Positions 17,047 through 23,998 of a stretch of DNA of 64,000 bases are shown piece after piece. The DNA comes from Pseudoflavonifractor_A sp022772585 (GTDB lineage: Bacteria; Bacillota; Clostridia; Oscillospirales; Oscillospiraceae): assembly GCF_052065415.1 (NCBI RefSeq), contig NZ_JBQHUB010000008.1:19031-83030 (forward strand), given 5' to 3'. The number at the start of each line of letters is the position of its first letter. The stretch's first letter is position 1. The translations under genes and the position numbers were made by a program. Under the pieces are notes generated by a model. The model was not told the origin of the DNA. It was given only the letters and a program-made list of their open reading frames with translations, and did not search any database.

Positions 17047-17813
17047 TGTACCATATCGACATCCTCACCCTCTTTGATGAGACCGTGGGCGATATGATGA
17101 GCGAGTCCATCCTGGGCCGGGCCCAGGAGCGGGACATCCTGCGCATCGAGGCCCACCAGATCCGGGACTACACCGTGGACAAGCAGAAGCAGGTGGACAA
17201 CTACCCCTACGGCGGCGGACGGGGGGCGGTCATGCAGGCCGATCCCCTTTACCGCTGCTGGGAGCACGCGAAGTCCCTGGGCGAAGGGCCGGTACGCACC
17301 ATCTACCTTTCCCCCGCCGGCAAGACTTTTACCGAGGCCGACGCCCGCCGCCTGCGGGATGACTATAACCATCTGATCCTGGTCTGCGGCCACTACGAGG
17401 GCATCGACGAGCGCTTCATTGAGGAGTGCGTGGACGAGGAGATCTCCTTGGGAGACTTTGTCCTCACCGGCGGCGAGATCCCGGCCATGGCGGTGGCCGA
17501 CGCGGTGGCCCGGCTGGTGCCCGGCGTGCTGGCTGACCCTGAGTGCTTTGAGGACGAGAGCCACTGGAACGGCATGCTGGAGTATCCCCAGTACTCCCGC
17601 CCTGAGGAGTGGCACGGCCGCAAGGTTCCCTCCATTCTGCTCTCGGGCCACCACGCCAACATCGCCAAGTGGCGGCGCAAGCAGTCTATTATCCGCACCC
17701 GGGACCGCCGCCCCGACCTCTACGCCAGACTGGACCTGAGCTCCAAGGCCGACCAGAAACTGCTGCGGGAGATCGAAGAGGAAGAGCGCAAAGCACGCCG
17801 GGATGGGGAATGA
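17046..17813 (+). CDS. trmD: tRNA (guanine37-N1)-methyltransferase TrmD
   Basis: Methylates G37 next to the anticodon using SAM. 255 residues of the SPOUT trefoil-knot fold: MYHIDILTLFDE, DNYPYGGGRGAVMQADPLY, LVCGHYEGIDERFIEE and LGDFVLTGGEIPAMAVADAV are diagnostic. Initiates at ATG 17046 with an alternative GTG one codon earlier. A terminator follows. Confidence 0.98.
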   Translation: MYHIDILTLFDETVGDMMSESILGRAQERDILRIEAHQIRDYTVDKQKQVDNYPYGGGRGAVMQADPLYRCWEHAKSLGEGPVRTIYLSPAGKTFTEADARRLRDDYNHLILVCGHYEGIDERFIEECVDEEISLGDFVLTGGEIPAMAVADAVARLVPGVLADPECFEDESHWNGMLEYPQYSRPEEWHGRKVPSILLSGHHANIAKWRRKQSIIRTRDRRPDLYARLDLSSKADQKLLREIEEEERKARRDGE

Positions 17814-17828
17814 TCCGTTTCTGTCCAG

Positions 17829-17870
17829 ACAGGCCCCGCAGGGCGCAGACCCGCGGGGCTTCCTGTTTTT
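17829..17870 (+). terminator. Rho-independent terminator after trmD
   Basis: GCCCCGC/GCGGGGC stem, extended by ACAGG/CCTGT, then five T. Ends the ylxM-trmD transcription unit. Confidence 0.8.
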
Positions 17871-17890
17871 CTGACTGCTTCACATATTGC

Positions 17891-17919
17891 TTTACTTTTT
17901 GTGTCGGGCATGCTACAAT
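17891..17919 (+). promoter_or_regulatory. Promoter for the DegV gene
   Basis: TTTACT (17891-17896), 17-bp spacer, extended -10 TGCTACAAT (TACAAT at 17914-17919). Confidence 0.7.
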
Positions 17920-17970
17920 GGTCACAAGATTTGAATCTGATTTTAAATATGATATCAAGGAATGATGTTC

Positions 17971-18807
17971 ATGAGTTTTAGGATCGTCGTGGACAGCTGC
18001 TGCGACCTGACCCCCGCCATGCTGGCCGATCCCTGCTTCGTCAAGGTCCCCCTCACCATCCAGGTGGGCCCCCACTCTTTTGTGGATGACGCCGCCTTTG
18101 ATCAGGCCACCCTGCTCTGGCGCATGAAGGAGAGCGAGGACGCTCCCACCACCTCCTGCCCCTCTCCCGCCGCCTATCTGGAGGCTTTCGGCACCGGGGA
18201 GGACGATATCTATGTGGTCACCCTCTCCGCCCTCCTCTCGGGTTCCCACAACAGCGCCGCCCAGGCGCGGCTCATGTTCCTGGAGGAGCATCCCAATGCC
18301 AATGTCCACATCTTCAACTCCTGCTCCGCCTCCTCCGGAGAGGTACTGCCCGCCCTGAAGATCCGGGAGCTGGCCCAGTCCGGCATGGACTTCTCCTCCG
18401 TGGTGGATCAGGTCTCCCGCTTCATCAGCGAGATGGAGACCCTGTTCGTGCTGGAGACTCTGGACAATCTGCGGAAAAACGGCCGTCTCTCCCGGCTCCA
18501 GAGCATCGTTACCGGCACACTGAAGATCAAGCTGCTCATGGGCGCCACCCCCGAGGGCGAGATCTGCAAGCGGGGGCAGGCCCTGTCCGTCAGGCAGGCC
18601 CTTTCAAAAATGGTATCCCTCATGGCTGCGGATGAGAAGCACCAGGGCCGCATCCTCTGTATCACTCACTGCAACTGTCTGGAGCGGGCTTTCTCTCTCA
18701 AGGAGATGGTGCTCAAGAGTTGCCGCTTCCGGGATATCATCCTCTGCGAGACTCACGGCATCTCCACCGTCTACGCCAACGACGGCGGCGTTATTGCGGC
18801 ATATTGA
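17971..18807 (+). CDS. DegV family fatty-acid-binding protein
   Basis: A 278-residue DegV protein. FRIVVDSCCDLTP at the N terminus, TTSCPSPAAYLEAF, SGSHNSAAQAR and LETLDNLRKNGRLSRLQSIV match the family, whose members bind a fatty acid between two lobes and can feed fatty-acid kinase (FakB role). Of three nearby ATG codons, 17971 has the best spacing (9 bases) from AAGGA. Monocistronic between its promoter and the terminator at 18829. Confidence 0.9.
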   Translation: MSFRIVVDSCCDLTPAMLADPCFVKVPLTIQVGPHSFVDDAAFDQATLLWRMKESEDAPTTSCPSPAAYLEAFGTGEDDIYVVTLSALLSGSHNSAAQARLMFLEEHPNANVHIFNSCSASSGEVLPALKIRELAQSGMDFSSVVDQVSRFISEMETLFVLETLDNLRKNGRLSRLQSIVTGTLKIKLLMGATPEGEICKRGQALSVRQALSKMVSLMAADEKHQGRILCITHCNCLERAFSLKEMVLKSCRFRDIILCETHGISTVYANDGGVIAAY

Positions 18808-18828
18808 TCCCAATCCCACGCTGGCCAG

Positions 18829-18867
18829 GTCCCTTCCGGGCATGCCCGGAAGGGACTCTTTCTGTTT
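18829..18867 (+). terminator. Rho-independent terminator after the DegV gene
   Basis: A perfect 12-bp stem (GTCCCTTCCGGG, loop CATG) followed by a T-rich tail. Confidence 0.88.
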
Positions 18868-18894
18868 ACAGCGGCCCCTCGCCTGTGCTATACT
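18865..18894 (+). promoter_or_regulatory. Promoter for the WYL regulator gene
   Basis: TTTACA (18865-18870), 18-bp spacer, extended -10 TGCTATACT (TATACT at 18889-18894). It overlaps the T tail of the preceding terminator. Confidence 0.65.
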
Positions 18895-18925
18895 GGAATC
18901 GAACAAAATTTCGGGAGGTGCCGGG

Positions 18926-20167
18926 ATGTCTGCCAGCCGTCTCTTTGGCATTTTCTATTACCTGCTGGACCATGGGCAGGCCACCGCACCTGAGCTGGCC
19001 GCCCGGTTCGAGGTATCTGTCCGCACCATCTACCGGGACATTGACGCGCTCTCAGCCGCCGGCGTGCCCGTATATGCCGTCCCCGGCCACGGCGGCGGGA
19101 TATCCCTGCTGGATAATTGTATTCTGGAGCGCTCCTCCTTCAGCGAACAGGAACAGACTCAGATCATGACTGCCCTTCAGAGCCTGCCCGAATCGGTCCG
19201 TGCGGAATCGGAGCACACCCTGTCCAAGCTCTCCGCCCTTTTCCGCCGGCGGCCTCCGGACTGGCTTCAGGTGGACCTGTCCCACTGGGGGCAGTCCGGC
19301 CCCGACCACGAAAAGTTCCGGCAGCTGCGTACCGCCATCCTGGAACGCCGGGTCATTTCCTTCACCTACGTCAGCTCCGCCGGGCAGACCACACAGCGTC
19401 TTGCCCTGCCCGCCCGTCTCTGCTTCAAGGGGCAGGCCTGGTATCTCCAGGCCTTCTGCCTGGAGCGGCAGGACTACCGCACCTTCAAGATCAGCCGTAT
19501 GCTGCGCCTCACCGTTTTGGAGGAGCAGTCCCGCCAGATGCCGGAACCGCCGCCCATCGAGGCGGGCGGCTCCCCGCCCCCTTTTCTGGTCTCCGTGACG
19601 CTGCGCTTTGCGCCCTGGATGGCCTACCGGGTGTACGACGAATTTGATGAGAGCTGCATCACGGCGGAGGAGGACGGCTCTTTCCTCGTGCGCGTCACCT
19701 TTCCTGAGGACCAGTGGCTCTACGGCTATCTGCTCTCCTTCGGCGCGGCGGTGGAGGTCCTCTCCCCTGCCGCGCTCAAGGCCCGGCTGGGACTGCTGGC
19801 CCGGGAGATCTGGCGGGGCTGTTCCGGCCTTGACAGCAGTTGTCAGGTTTGTCATGGTATCATGAGCTTATCCAATCAAAAGGAGGAATCTCTCATGTCA
19901 TTCGATCCCAACGACTTCTGTCAGTCCTGCGGCATGCCCATTACCGACCCCAACCTCCACGGCACCGAGCAGGATGGCTCCGCCAGCCCCCACTACTGCA
20001 AGTACTGCTATCAGAACGGCGCCTTCACCGGCGACATGACCATGGAGGAGATGATTGACTTCTGCACACCCTTCATGGTCCAGGGCCACCCGGAGATGAC
20101 CGCCGAGCAGGCAAAAACCCAGATGCGCCAGTTCTTCCCCATGCTGCTGCGCTGGCGGAAGGGCTGA
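18926..20167 (+). CDS. YafY-type HTH/WYL transcriptional regulator fused in frame to a zinc-ribbon domain
   Basis: 413 residues. 1-60: winged HTH (TAPELAARFEVSVRTIYRDI). About 130-200: WYL domain (LRTAILERRVISFTYVSSAG, GQAWYLQAFCLERQDYRTFK). About 210-300: C-terminal WCX-like domain. 300-323 is a low-quality linker, and from 324 follows a domain normally found as a free-standing small protein (Zn_ribbon_2 type): FCQSCGMPITDP, HYCKYCYQNGAF. No stop lies between the two parts, yet an AAAGGAGG site precedes the internal ATG at 19895, so the 90-residue ribbon can also be made alone. Either a real fusion or two genes joined by loss of a stop. Confidence 0.78.
   Translation: MSASRLFGIFYYLLDHGQATAPELAARFEVSVRTIYRDIDALSAAGVPVYAVPGHGGGISLLDNCILERSSFSEQEQTQIMTALQSLPESVRAESEHTLSKLSALFRRRPPDWLQVDLSHWGQSGPDHEKFRQLRTAILERRVISFTYVSSAGQTTQRLALPARLCFKGQAWYLQAFCLERQDYRTFKISRMLRLTVLEEQSRQMPEPPPIEAGGSPPPFLVSVTLRFAPWMAYRVYDEFDESCITAEEDGSFLVRVTFPEDQWLYGYLLSFGAAVEVLSPAALKARLGLLAREIWRGCSGLDSSCQVCHGIMSLSNQKEESLMSFDPNDFCQSCGMPITDPNLHGTEQDGSASPHYCKYCYQNGAFTGDMTMEEMIDFCTPFMVQGHPEMTAEQAKTQMRQFFPMLLRWRKG
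19829..19864 (+). promoter_or_regulatory. Inverted repeat and -10-like element inside the WYL/zinc-ribbon junction
   Basis: TTGACAGCAGTTGTCA (TGACA/TGTCA arms) is followed 12 bases on by TATCAT, 30 bp before the internal ribosome site. It looks like an operator plus -10 of a former or still active internal promoter. Confidence 0.4.
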
Positions 20168-20231
20168 GTCTCCCTCCGACCAGAGATACGGAGCCCTTTT
20201 TCTCCCTCGCTGAGCAGTTCTGAACCGACGC

Positions 20232-20270
20232 CCGCCCCCATATCACATGATGTGGGGGCGGAGCTTTTTC
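20232..20270 (+). terminator. Rho-independent terminator after the WYL/zinc-ribbon gene
   Basis: CCGCCCCCA (20232-20240) pairs with TGGGGGCGG (20253-20261), followed by AGCTTTTTC. Confidence 0.8.
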
Positions 20271-20298
20271 GGGACAGCAGACTTTTCCCCATCCCGGG

Positions 20299-20327
20299 AT
20301 GACAAACGGCACAGGAAATGGTATACT
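20299..20327 (+). promoter_or_regulatory. Promoter for rsmA
   Basis: ATGACA (20299-20304), 17-bp spacer, extended -10 TGGTATACT (TATACT at 20322-20327). Confidence 0.7.
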
Positions 20328-20360
20328 GATATTTATTACACCGAAAAGGCGGTCAAAGAC

Positions 20361-21218
20361 ATGGATCTCTGCAATATCCGGGATATCAAGGCCCTGCTGG
20401 GCCGGCACGGTTTTCATTTTTCCAAATCCATGGGGCAGAATTTCCTCATCGAGAGCTGGGTGCCCCGGAACATTGCCGAGGCGTCGGGTGCCGATGAGAC
20501 CTGCGGCGTCATCGAGGTGGGCCCCGGCATCGGCCCGCTGACGGTACAGCTGGCCGGCCGGGCCAAAAAAGTGGTGGCCGTGGAGCTGGACCGTACCCTG
20601 CTCCCCGTCCTGGCCGAGACCCTGGCAGAGCACCCCAATGTGGAGGTAGTGCCCGGCGACGTGATGAAGCTGGACCTGGCGGCCCTGGCGGCGGAAAAAC
20701 TGCCCGGCCTCACCCCCATGGTGTGCGCCAATCTGCCCTACAACATTACTACTCCGGTGATCACCGCCTTTCTGGAGGCCCATGTGTTTTCCGCTATTAC
20801 CGTCATGATCCAGCGGGAGGTGGCCCGGCGCATCTGCGCCGCTCCCGGTTCTCCGGATTATGGAGCGTTTTCTGTGTTCTGCCAGTACTATGCGGAACCT
20901 GAACTTCTGTTCGACGTGCCCCCCGAGTGCTTCCTCCCCGCGCCCAAGGTGACCTCCTCAGTGATCCGCCTGATTCCCCGCTCTTCTCCTCCTCAGACAC
21001 TGGTGGATGACCAGACCTTCTTCCGGGTGGTCCGGGCCGCCTTTGCACAGCGGCGCAAGACCCTGATCAACAGTCTCAGCAGCTCAGGCTATGACAAAAA
21101 TATGGTACGCTCCGCTCTTGCCGCCTGCGGGCTGCCGGAAACGGTCCGCGGAGAGCGGTTGGGCATCCCGGAATTCGCCGCGCTGGCAGCTTATCTCTAT
21201 TCTGCAGGCACTTTTTGA
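20361..21218 (+). CDS. rsmA: 16S rRNA dimethyladenosine transferase RsmA (KsgA)
   Basis: Dimethylates two adjacent adenosines near the 3' end of 16S rRNA. 285 residues: HFSKSMGQNFLIE at the N terminus, SAM motif VIEVGPGIGPLT, catalytic NLPYNITTP and the C-terminal PKVTSSVIRL and AAFAQRRKTLINSL. Start at ATG 20361, whose ribosome site (AAAGGCGG) is weak; upstream codons lie before the promoter. Confidence 0.97.
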   Translation: MDLCNIRDIKALLGRHGFHFSKSMGQNFLIESWVPRNIAEASGADETCGVIEVGPGIGPLTVQLAGRAKKVVAVELDRTLLPVLAETLAEHPNVEVVPGDVMKLDLAALAAEKLPGLTPMVCANLPYNITTPVITAFLEAHVFSAITVMIQREVARRICAAPGSPDYGAFSVFCQYYAEPELLFDVPPECFLPAPKVTSSVIRLIPRSSPPQTLVDDQTFFRVVRAAFAQRRKTLINSLSSSGYDKNMVRSALAACGLPETVRGERLGIPEFAALAAYLYSAGTF

Positions 21219-21243
21219 GTACTTCTTCCCGCTGAAGCAGCAT

Positions 21244-21279
21244 TAAGCCGGTGCTTACGGCTTCGTCTTTTTCTCTTTG
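21244..21279 (+). terminator. Probable terminator after rsmA
   Basis: AAGCCG (21245-21250) pairs with CGGCTT (21258-21263), followed by a T-rich stretch. The stem is short. Confidence 0.5.
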
Positions 21280-21362
21280 TCTCAAATGACGGTAACGGCC
21301 CCAAAATAATTTGTATTTTCGCCTATTTCCCGGTTTTTCCTCTTTTCCCCTTCTCTTTTTTG

Positions 21363-21404
21363 CAAGAAACAGAAAATCTACTTGCTTTTCGGCGCTGTTT
21401 CTTG
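21363..21404 (+). promoter_or_regulatory. Inverted repeat spanning the pckG -35 region
   Basis: CAAGAAACAG (21363-21372) and its exact complement CTGTTTCTTG (21395-21404), spaced by 22 bases, enclose the -35 and abut the -10 of pckG. Candidate operator. Confidence 0.5.
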
Positions 21405-21410
21405 TAAAAT
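21382..21410 (+). promoter_or_regulatory. Promoter for pckG
   Basis: TTGCTT (21382-21387), 17-bp spacer, TAAAAT (21405-21410). Confidence 0.75.
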
Positions 21411-21442
21411 GAAGCCAATCGTGATACAGGGAGGTAATTGCT

Positions 21443-23215
21443 TTGGAACTTACAAATAACAAGGCGGCTCTGGAGTGGATCAACAAGATGGTCGCTCTGA
21501 CCTGTCCTGACCAGATCGTCTGGATCGACGGAAGCGAGAGCCAGCTGGCCCAGCTGCGGGAGCAGGCCGTTCAGGAGGGCATCCTGACCGAGCTCAACCA
21601 GGAAAAGCTGCCCGGCTGCTACCTGCACCGCACCGATCCCAACGACGTGGCCCGTGTTGAGGACCGCACCTTCATCTGCTGTGAGAAGGAAGAGGACGCC
21701 GGCCCCACCAACCACTGGATGGCGCCCGCCGAGATGTACGCCAAGATCAACGAGATGGCTTCCGGCGCCTATAAGGGCCGCACCTGCTACATCATCCCCT
21801 ACTCCATGGGCCCCATCGGCTCTCCCTTTGCCAAATACGGCTTTGAGCTTACCGATTCCATCTATGTGGTCCTGAACATGAACATCATGACCCGGATCGG
21901 CGAGGCCGTCTGCGATGCTCTGGGTGATGACGAGGGCTTCATCAAGGGCCTGCACTGCCAGCTCAACCTGGACAAGGACGGCAAGTACATCGTTCATTTC
22001 CCCCAGGACAACACCATTGTGTCCCTCAACTCCAATTATGGCGGAAACGTGCTTCAGGGCAAGAAGTGCTTCGCCCTGCGCATTGCCTCCAACCTCGGCC
22101 GTGACGAGGGCTGGATGGCCGAGCATATGCTGATCCTGGGCATCGAGAATCCCAAGGGCGAGGTCCGCTACCTGTCTGCCGCTTTCCCCTCTGCCTGCGG
22201 CAAGACCAACCTGGCCATGCTCATTCCTCCCGAGGGCTACCGCAAGGCCGGCTGGAAGGTCTGGTGTGTGGGCGACGATATCGCTTGGCTCCGCGTGGGC
22301 GCGGACGGTCGCCTGTATGCCGTGAACCCCGAGTATGGCTTCTTCGGCGTGGCCCCCGGCACCAATGCCAAGTCCAACTTCAACGCTCTGGAGTCCACCA
22401 AGAAGGACACCATCTTCACCAACGTGGCCTATAATCCCGCTGACGGCACCGTGTGGTGGGACGGCCTGACCAAGGGCGACGCCATCCCCGAGTCCCTGAT
22501 CGACTGGAACGGTCTGGAGTGGCACCGCGGCGACGAGAAGAAGCCCGCTCACCCCAACAGCCGCTTCACCGCTCCCGCCCGCAACTGCCCCTGCCTGTCC
22601 AGCGAGTTTGAAAATCCCCAGGGCGTGCCCATCTCCGCCATCATCTTCGGCGGCCGCCGCGCCAAGACCGCTCCCCTGGTCTATCAGTCCCGCGATTGGG
22701 ACCATGGCGTGTTCGTAGGCTCCACCATGGCCTCCGAGACCACTGCCGCCGCCGCCGGCGCTGTGGGCGTGGTCCGCCGCGATCCCATGGCCATGCTCCC
22801 CTTCTGCGGCTACCACATGGCCGACTACTGGCAGCACTGGCTGGACATGGGCCAGAAGCTGGGCGACAAGGCTCCCAAGATCTTCAACGTCAACTGGTTC
22901 CGCACCGATGACCAGGGCAACTTTGTGTGGCCCGGCTTCGGCGACAACCTGCGTGTTCTGGAGTGGATCATGAAGCGCGCCTTCGACGAGGTGGACGCTG
23001 TGGAGACCGCTATCGGCTATCAGCCCCGTCCCGAGGACATCAATATTGACGGCCTGAATATCACCGTGGACGACCTGAAGGCCATGCTGGGCGTGGATGT
23101 GGACCTGTGGAAGCAGGAAGCCGCCGCTATCCGCGAGTTCTACGGCAAATTCGGCGACAAGCTGCCCAAGAAGCTGGCTGATGAGCTGGACGAGCTGGAT
23201 AGCCGTCTCAACTGA
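21443..23215 (+). CDS. pckG: Phosphoenolpyruvate carboxykinase (GTP)
   Basis: Interconverts oxaloacetate and PEP with GTP/GDP; in gut anaerobes it often runs in the CO2-fixing direction. 590 residues of the GTP type: SAAFPSACGKTNLAMLIPPE near 245-265 (kinase loop), WCVGDDIAWLR, NSRFTAPARNCPCLS and EWIMKRAFDEVDAVETAIGY. The start is TTG at 21443, nine bases after GGGAGG. Codon choice is strongly biased (GGC, AAG, CTG), suggesting high expression. Perfect terminator downstream. Confidence 0.97.
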   Translation: MELTNNKAALEWINKMVALTCPDQIVWIDGSESQLAQLREQAVQEGILTELNQEKLPGCYLHRTDPNDVARVEDRTFICCEKEEDAGPTNHWMAPAEMYAKINEMASGAYKGRTCYIIPYSMGPIGSPFAKYGFELTDSIYVVLNMNIMTRIGEAVCDALGDDEGFIKGLHCQLNLDKDGKYIVHFPQDNTIVSLNSNYGGNVLQGKKCFALRIASNLGRDEGWMAEHMLILGIENPKGEVRYLSAAFPSACGKTNLAMLIPPEGYRKAGWKVWCVGDDIAWLRVGADGRLYAVNPEYGFFGVAPGTNAKSNFNALESTKKDTIFTNVAYNPADGTVWWDGLTKGDAIPESLIDWNGLEWHRGDEKKPAHPNSRFTAPARNCPCLSSEFENPQGVPISAIIFGGRRAKTAPLVYQSRDWDHGVFVGSTMASETTAAAAGAVGVVRRDPMAMLPFCGYHMADYWQHWLDMGQKLGDKAPKIFNVNWFRTDDQGNFVWPGFGDNLRVLEWIMKRAFDEVDAVETAIGYQPRPEDINIDGLNITVDDLKAMLGVDVDLWKQEAAAIREFYGKFGDKLPKKLADELDELDSRLN

Positions 23216-23254
23216 TCTACTTCCTCTCTGCTTTGCTGAATACAGATCAAATCG

Positions 23255-23300
23255 AAATGTACGGGCTCAAATATAATTTGAGCCCGTACATTTTCTTTTT
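23255..23300 (+). terminator. Strong terminator after pckG
   Basis: An 18-bp perfect stem (23255-23272 with 23276-23293, three-base loop) followed by a T run. The rest of the 303-bp gap to the next gene is AT-rich and holds only the promoter at 23379. Confidence 0.93.
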
Positions 23301-23378
23301 ATAATCTCACGTTTCTTCTTTGATATAAATCGTTTGTAATATAGACTTATAATTTTAAACTTATCAGGACAATTTTTA

Positions 23379-23407
23379 TTGCCAACCGAAGCTAAATGGT
23401 GTATCCT
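23379..23407 (+). promoter_or_regulatory. Putative promoter of the formate dehydrogenase operon
   Basis: TTGCCA (23379-23384), 17-bp spacer, TATCCT (23402-23407), about 110 bp before the first gene. No TTGTTAA-type Rex site could be seen. Confidence 0.5.
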
Positions 23408-23518
23408 ATTAGACATAATAATTCTATTTCCGTCTGACGTACAAAACAGACGCCGGCTGCATTGCCCGATCCACAGAACATTCGACCAGTGCAAATCAGC
23501 AAGCAAGGAGGAGCATTC

Positions 23519-23998
23519 ATGTTAGATCCGTCCTATTTTGCCAGGGCAGATGAATTCATCGCCCGATATGGTAAAAAGCCCAGCGCCATTATTCCCGTTC
23601 TGGAGGATATCCAGGAGGAATACCGCTACATTCCGCGGGAACTTCTCACTTATGCGGCAGATAAACTGGGGATCAAAGAATCCAAGGCATACAGTATCGC
23701 CACTTTTTATAAAAATTTTTCTTTTGAGCCCAAAGGGAAATATGTGATTAAGGTATGCGACGGCACCGCCTGCCACGTCCGGCATTCCGCCCCCATTCTG
23801 GCTGCCATACAGAAGGAATTGGGCCTGAGCCCCAATCAGCATACCACCGACGATATGCTCTTTACCATAGAGACCGTATCCTGTCTGGGCGCCTGTGGGC
23901 TGGCTCCCACCCTGACCGTCAACGATGAGGTGCATCCCAAGATGACGCCGGAAAAAGCGGTCGCACTGCTGCAGGAATTGAGAGGTGCCGCGCGATGA
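23519..23998 (+). CDS. NuoE-like [2Fe-2S] subunit of NAD-linked formate dehydrogenase/hydrogenase type complex
   Basis: A 159-residue thioredoxin-like ferredoxin of the NuoE/HydC/HymA family. N-terminal helical bundle (IIPVLEDIQEEYRYIPRELL), then the four-cysteine cluster motif CDGTACHVR (about 82-90) and CLGACGLAP (about 123-131). It passes electrons between the NuoF-like flavoprotein and the complex. Start at 23519 after AAGGAGGAG. Overlaps the NuoF-like gene by 4 bp. Confidence 0.93.
   Translation: MLDPSYFARADEFIARYGKKPSAIIPVLEDIQEEYRYIPRELLTYAADKLGIKESKAYSIATFYKNFSFEPKGKYVIKVCDGTACHVRHSAPILAAIQKELGLSPNQHTTDDMLFTIETVSCLGACGLAPTLTVNDEVHPKMTPEKAVALLQELRGAAR

Noticed and set aside
23216..23518. 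Rex operator (TTGTTAA-N4-TTAACAA) before the formate dehydrogenase operon
   Set aside because: The AT-rich gap contains no sequence close to it.
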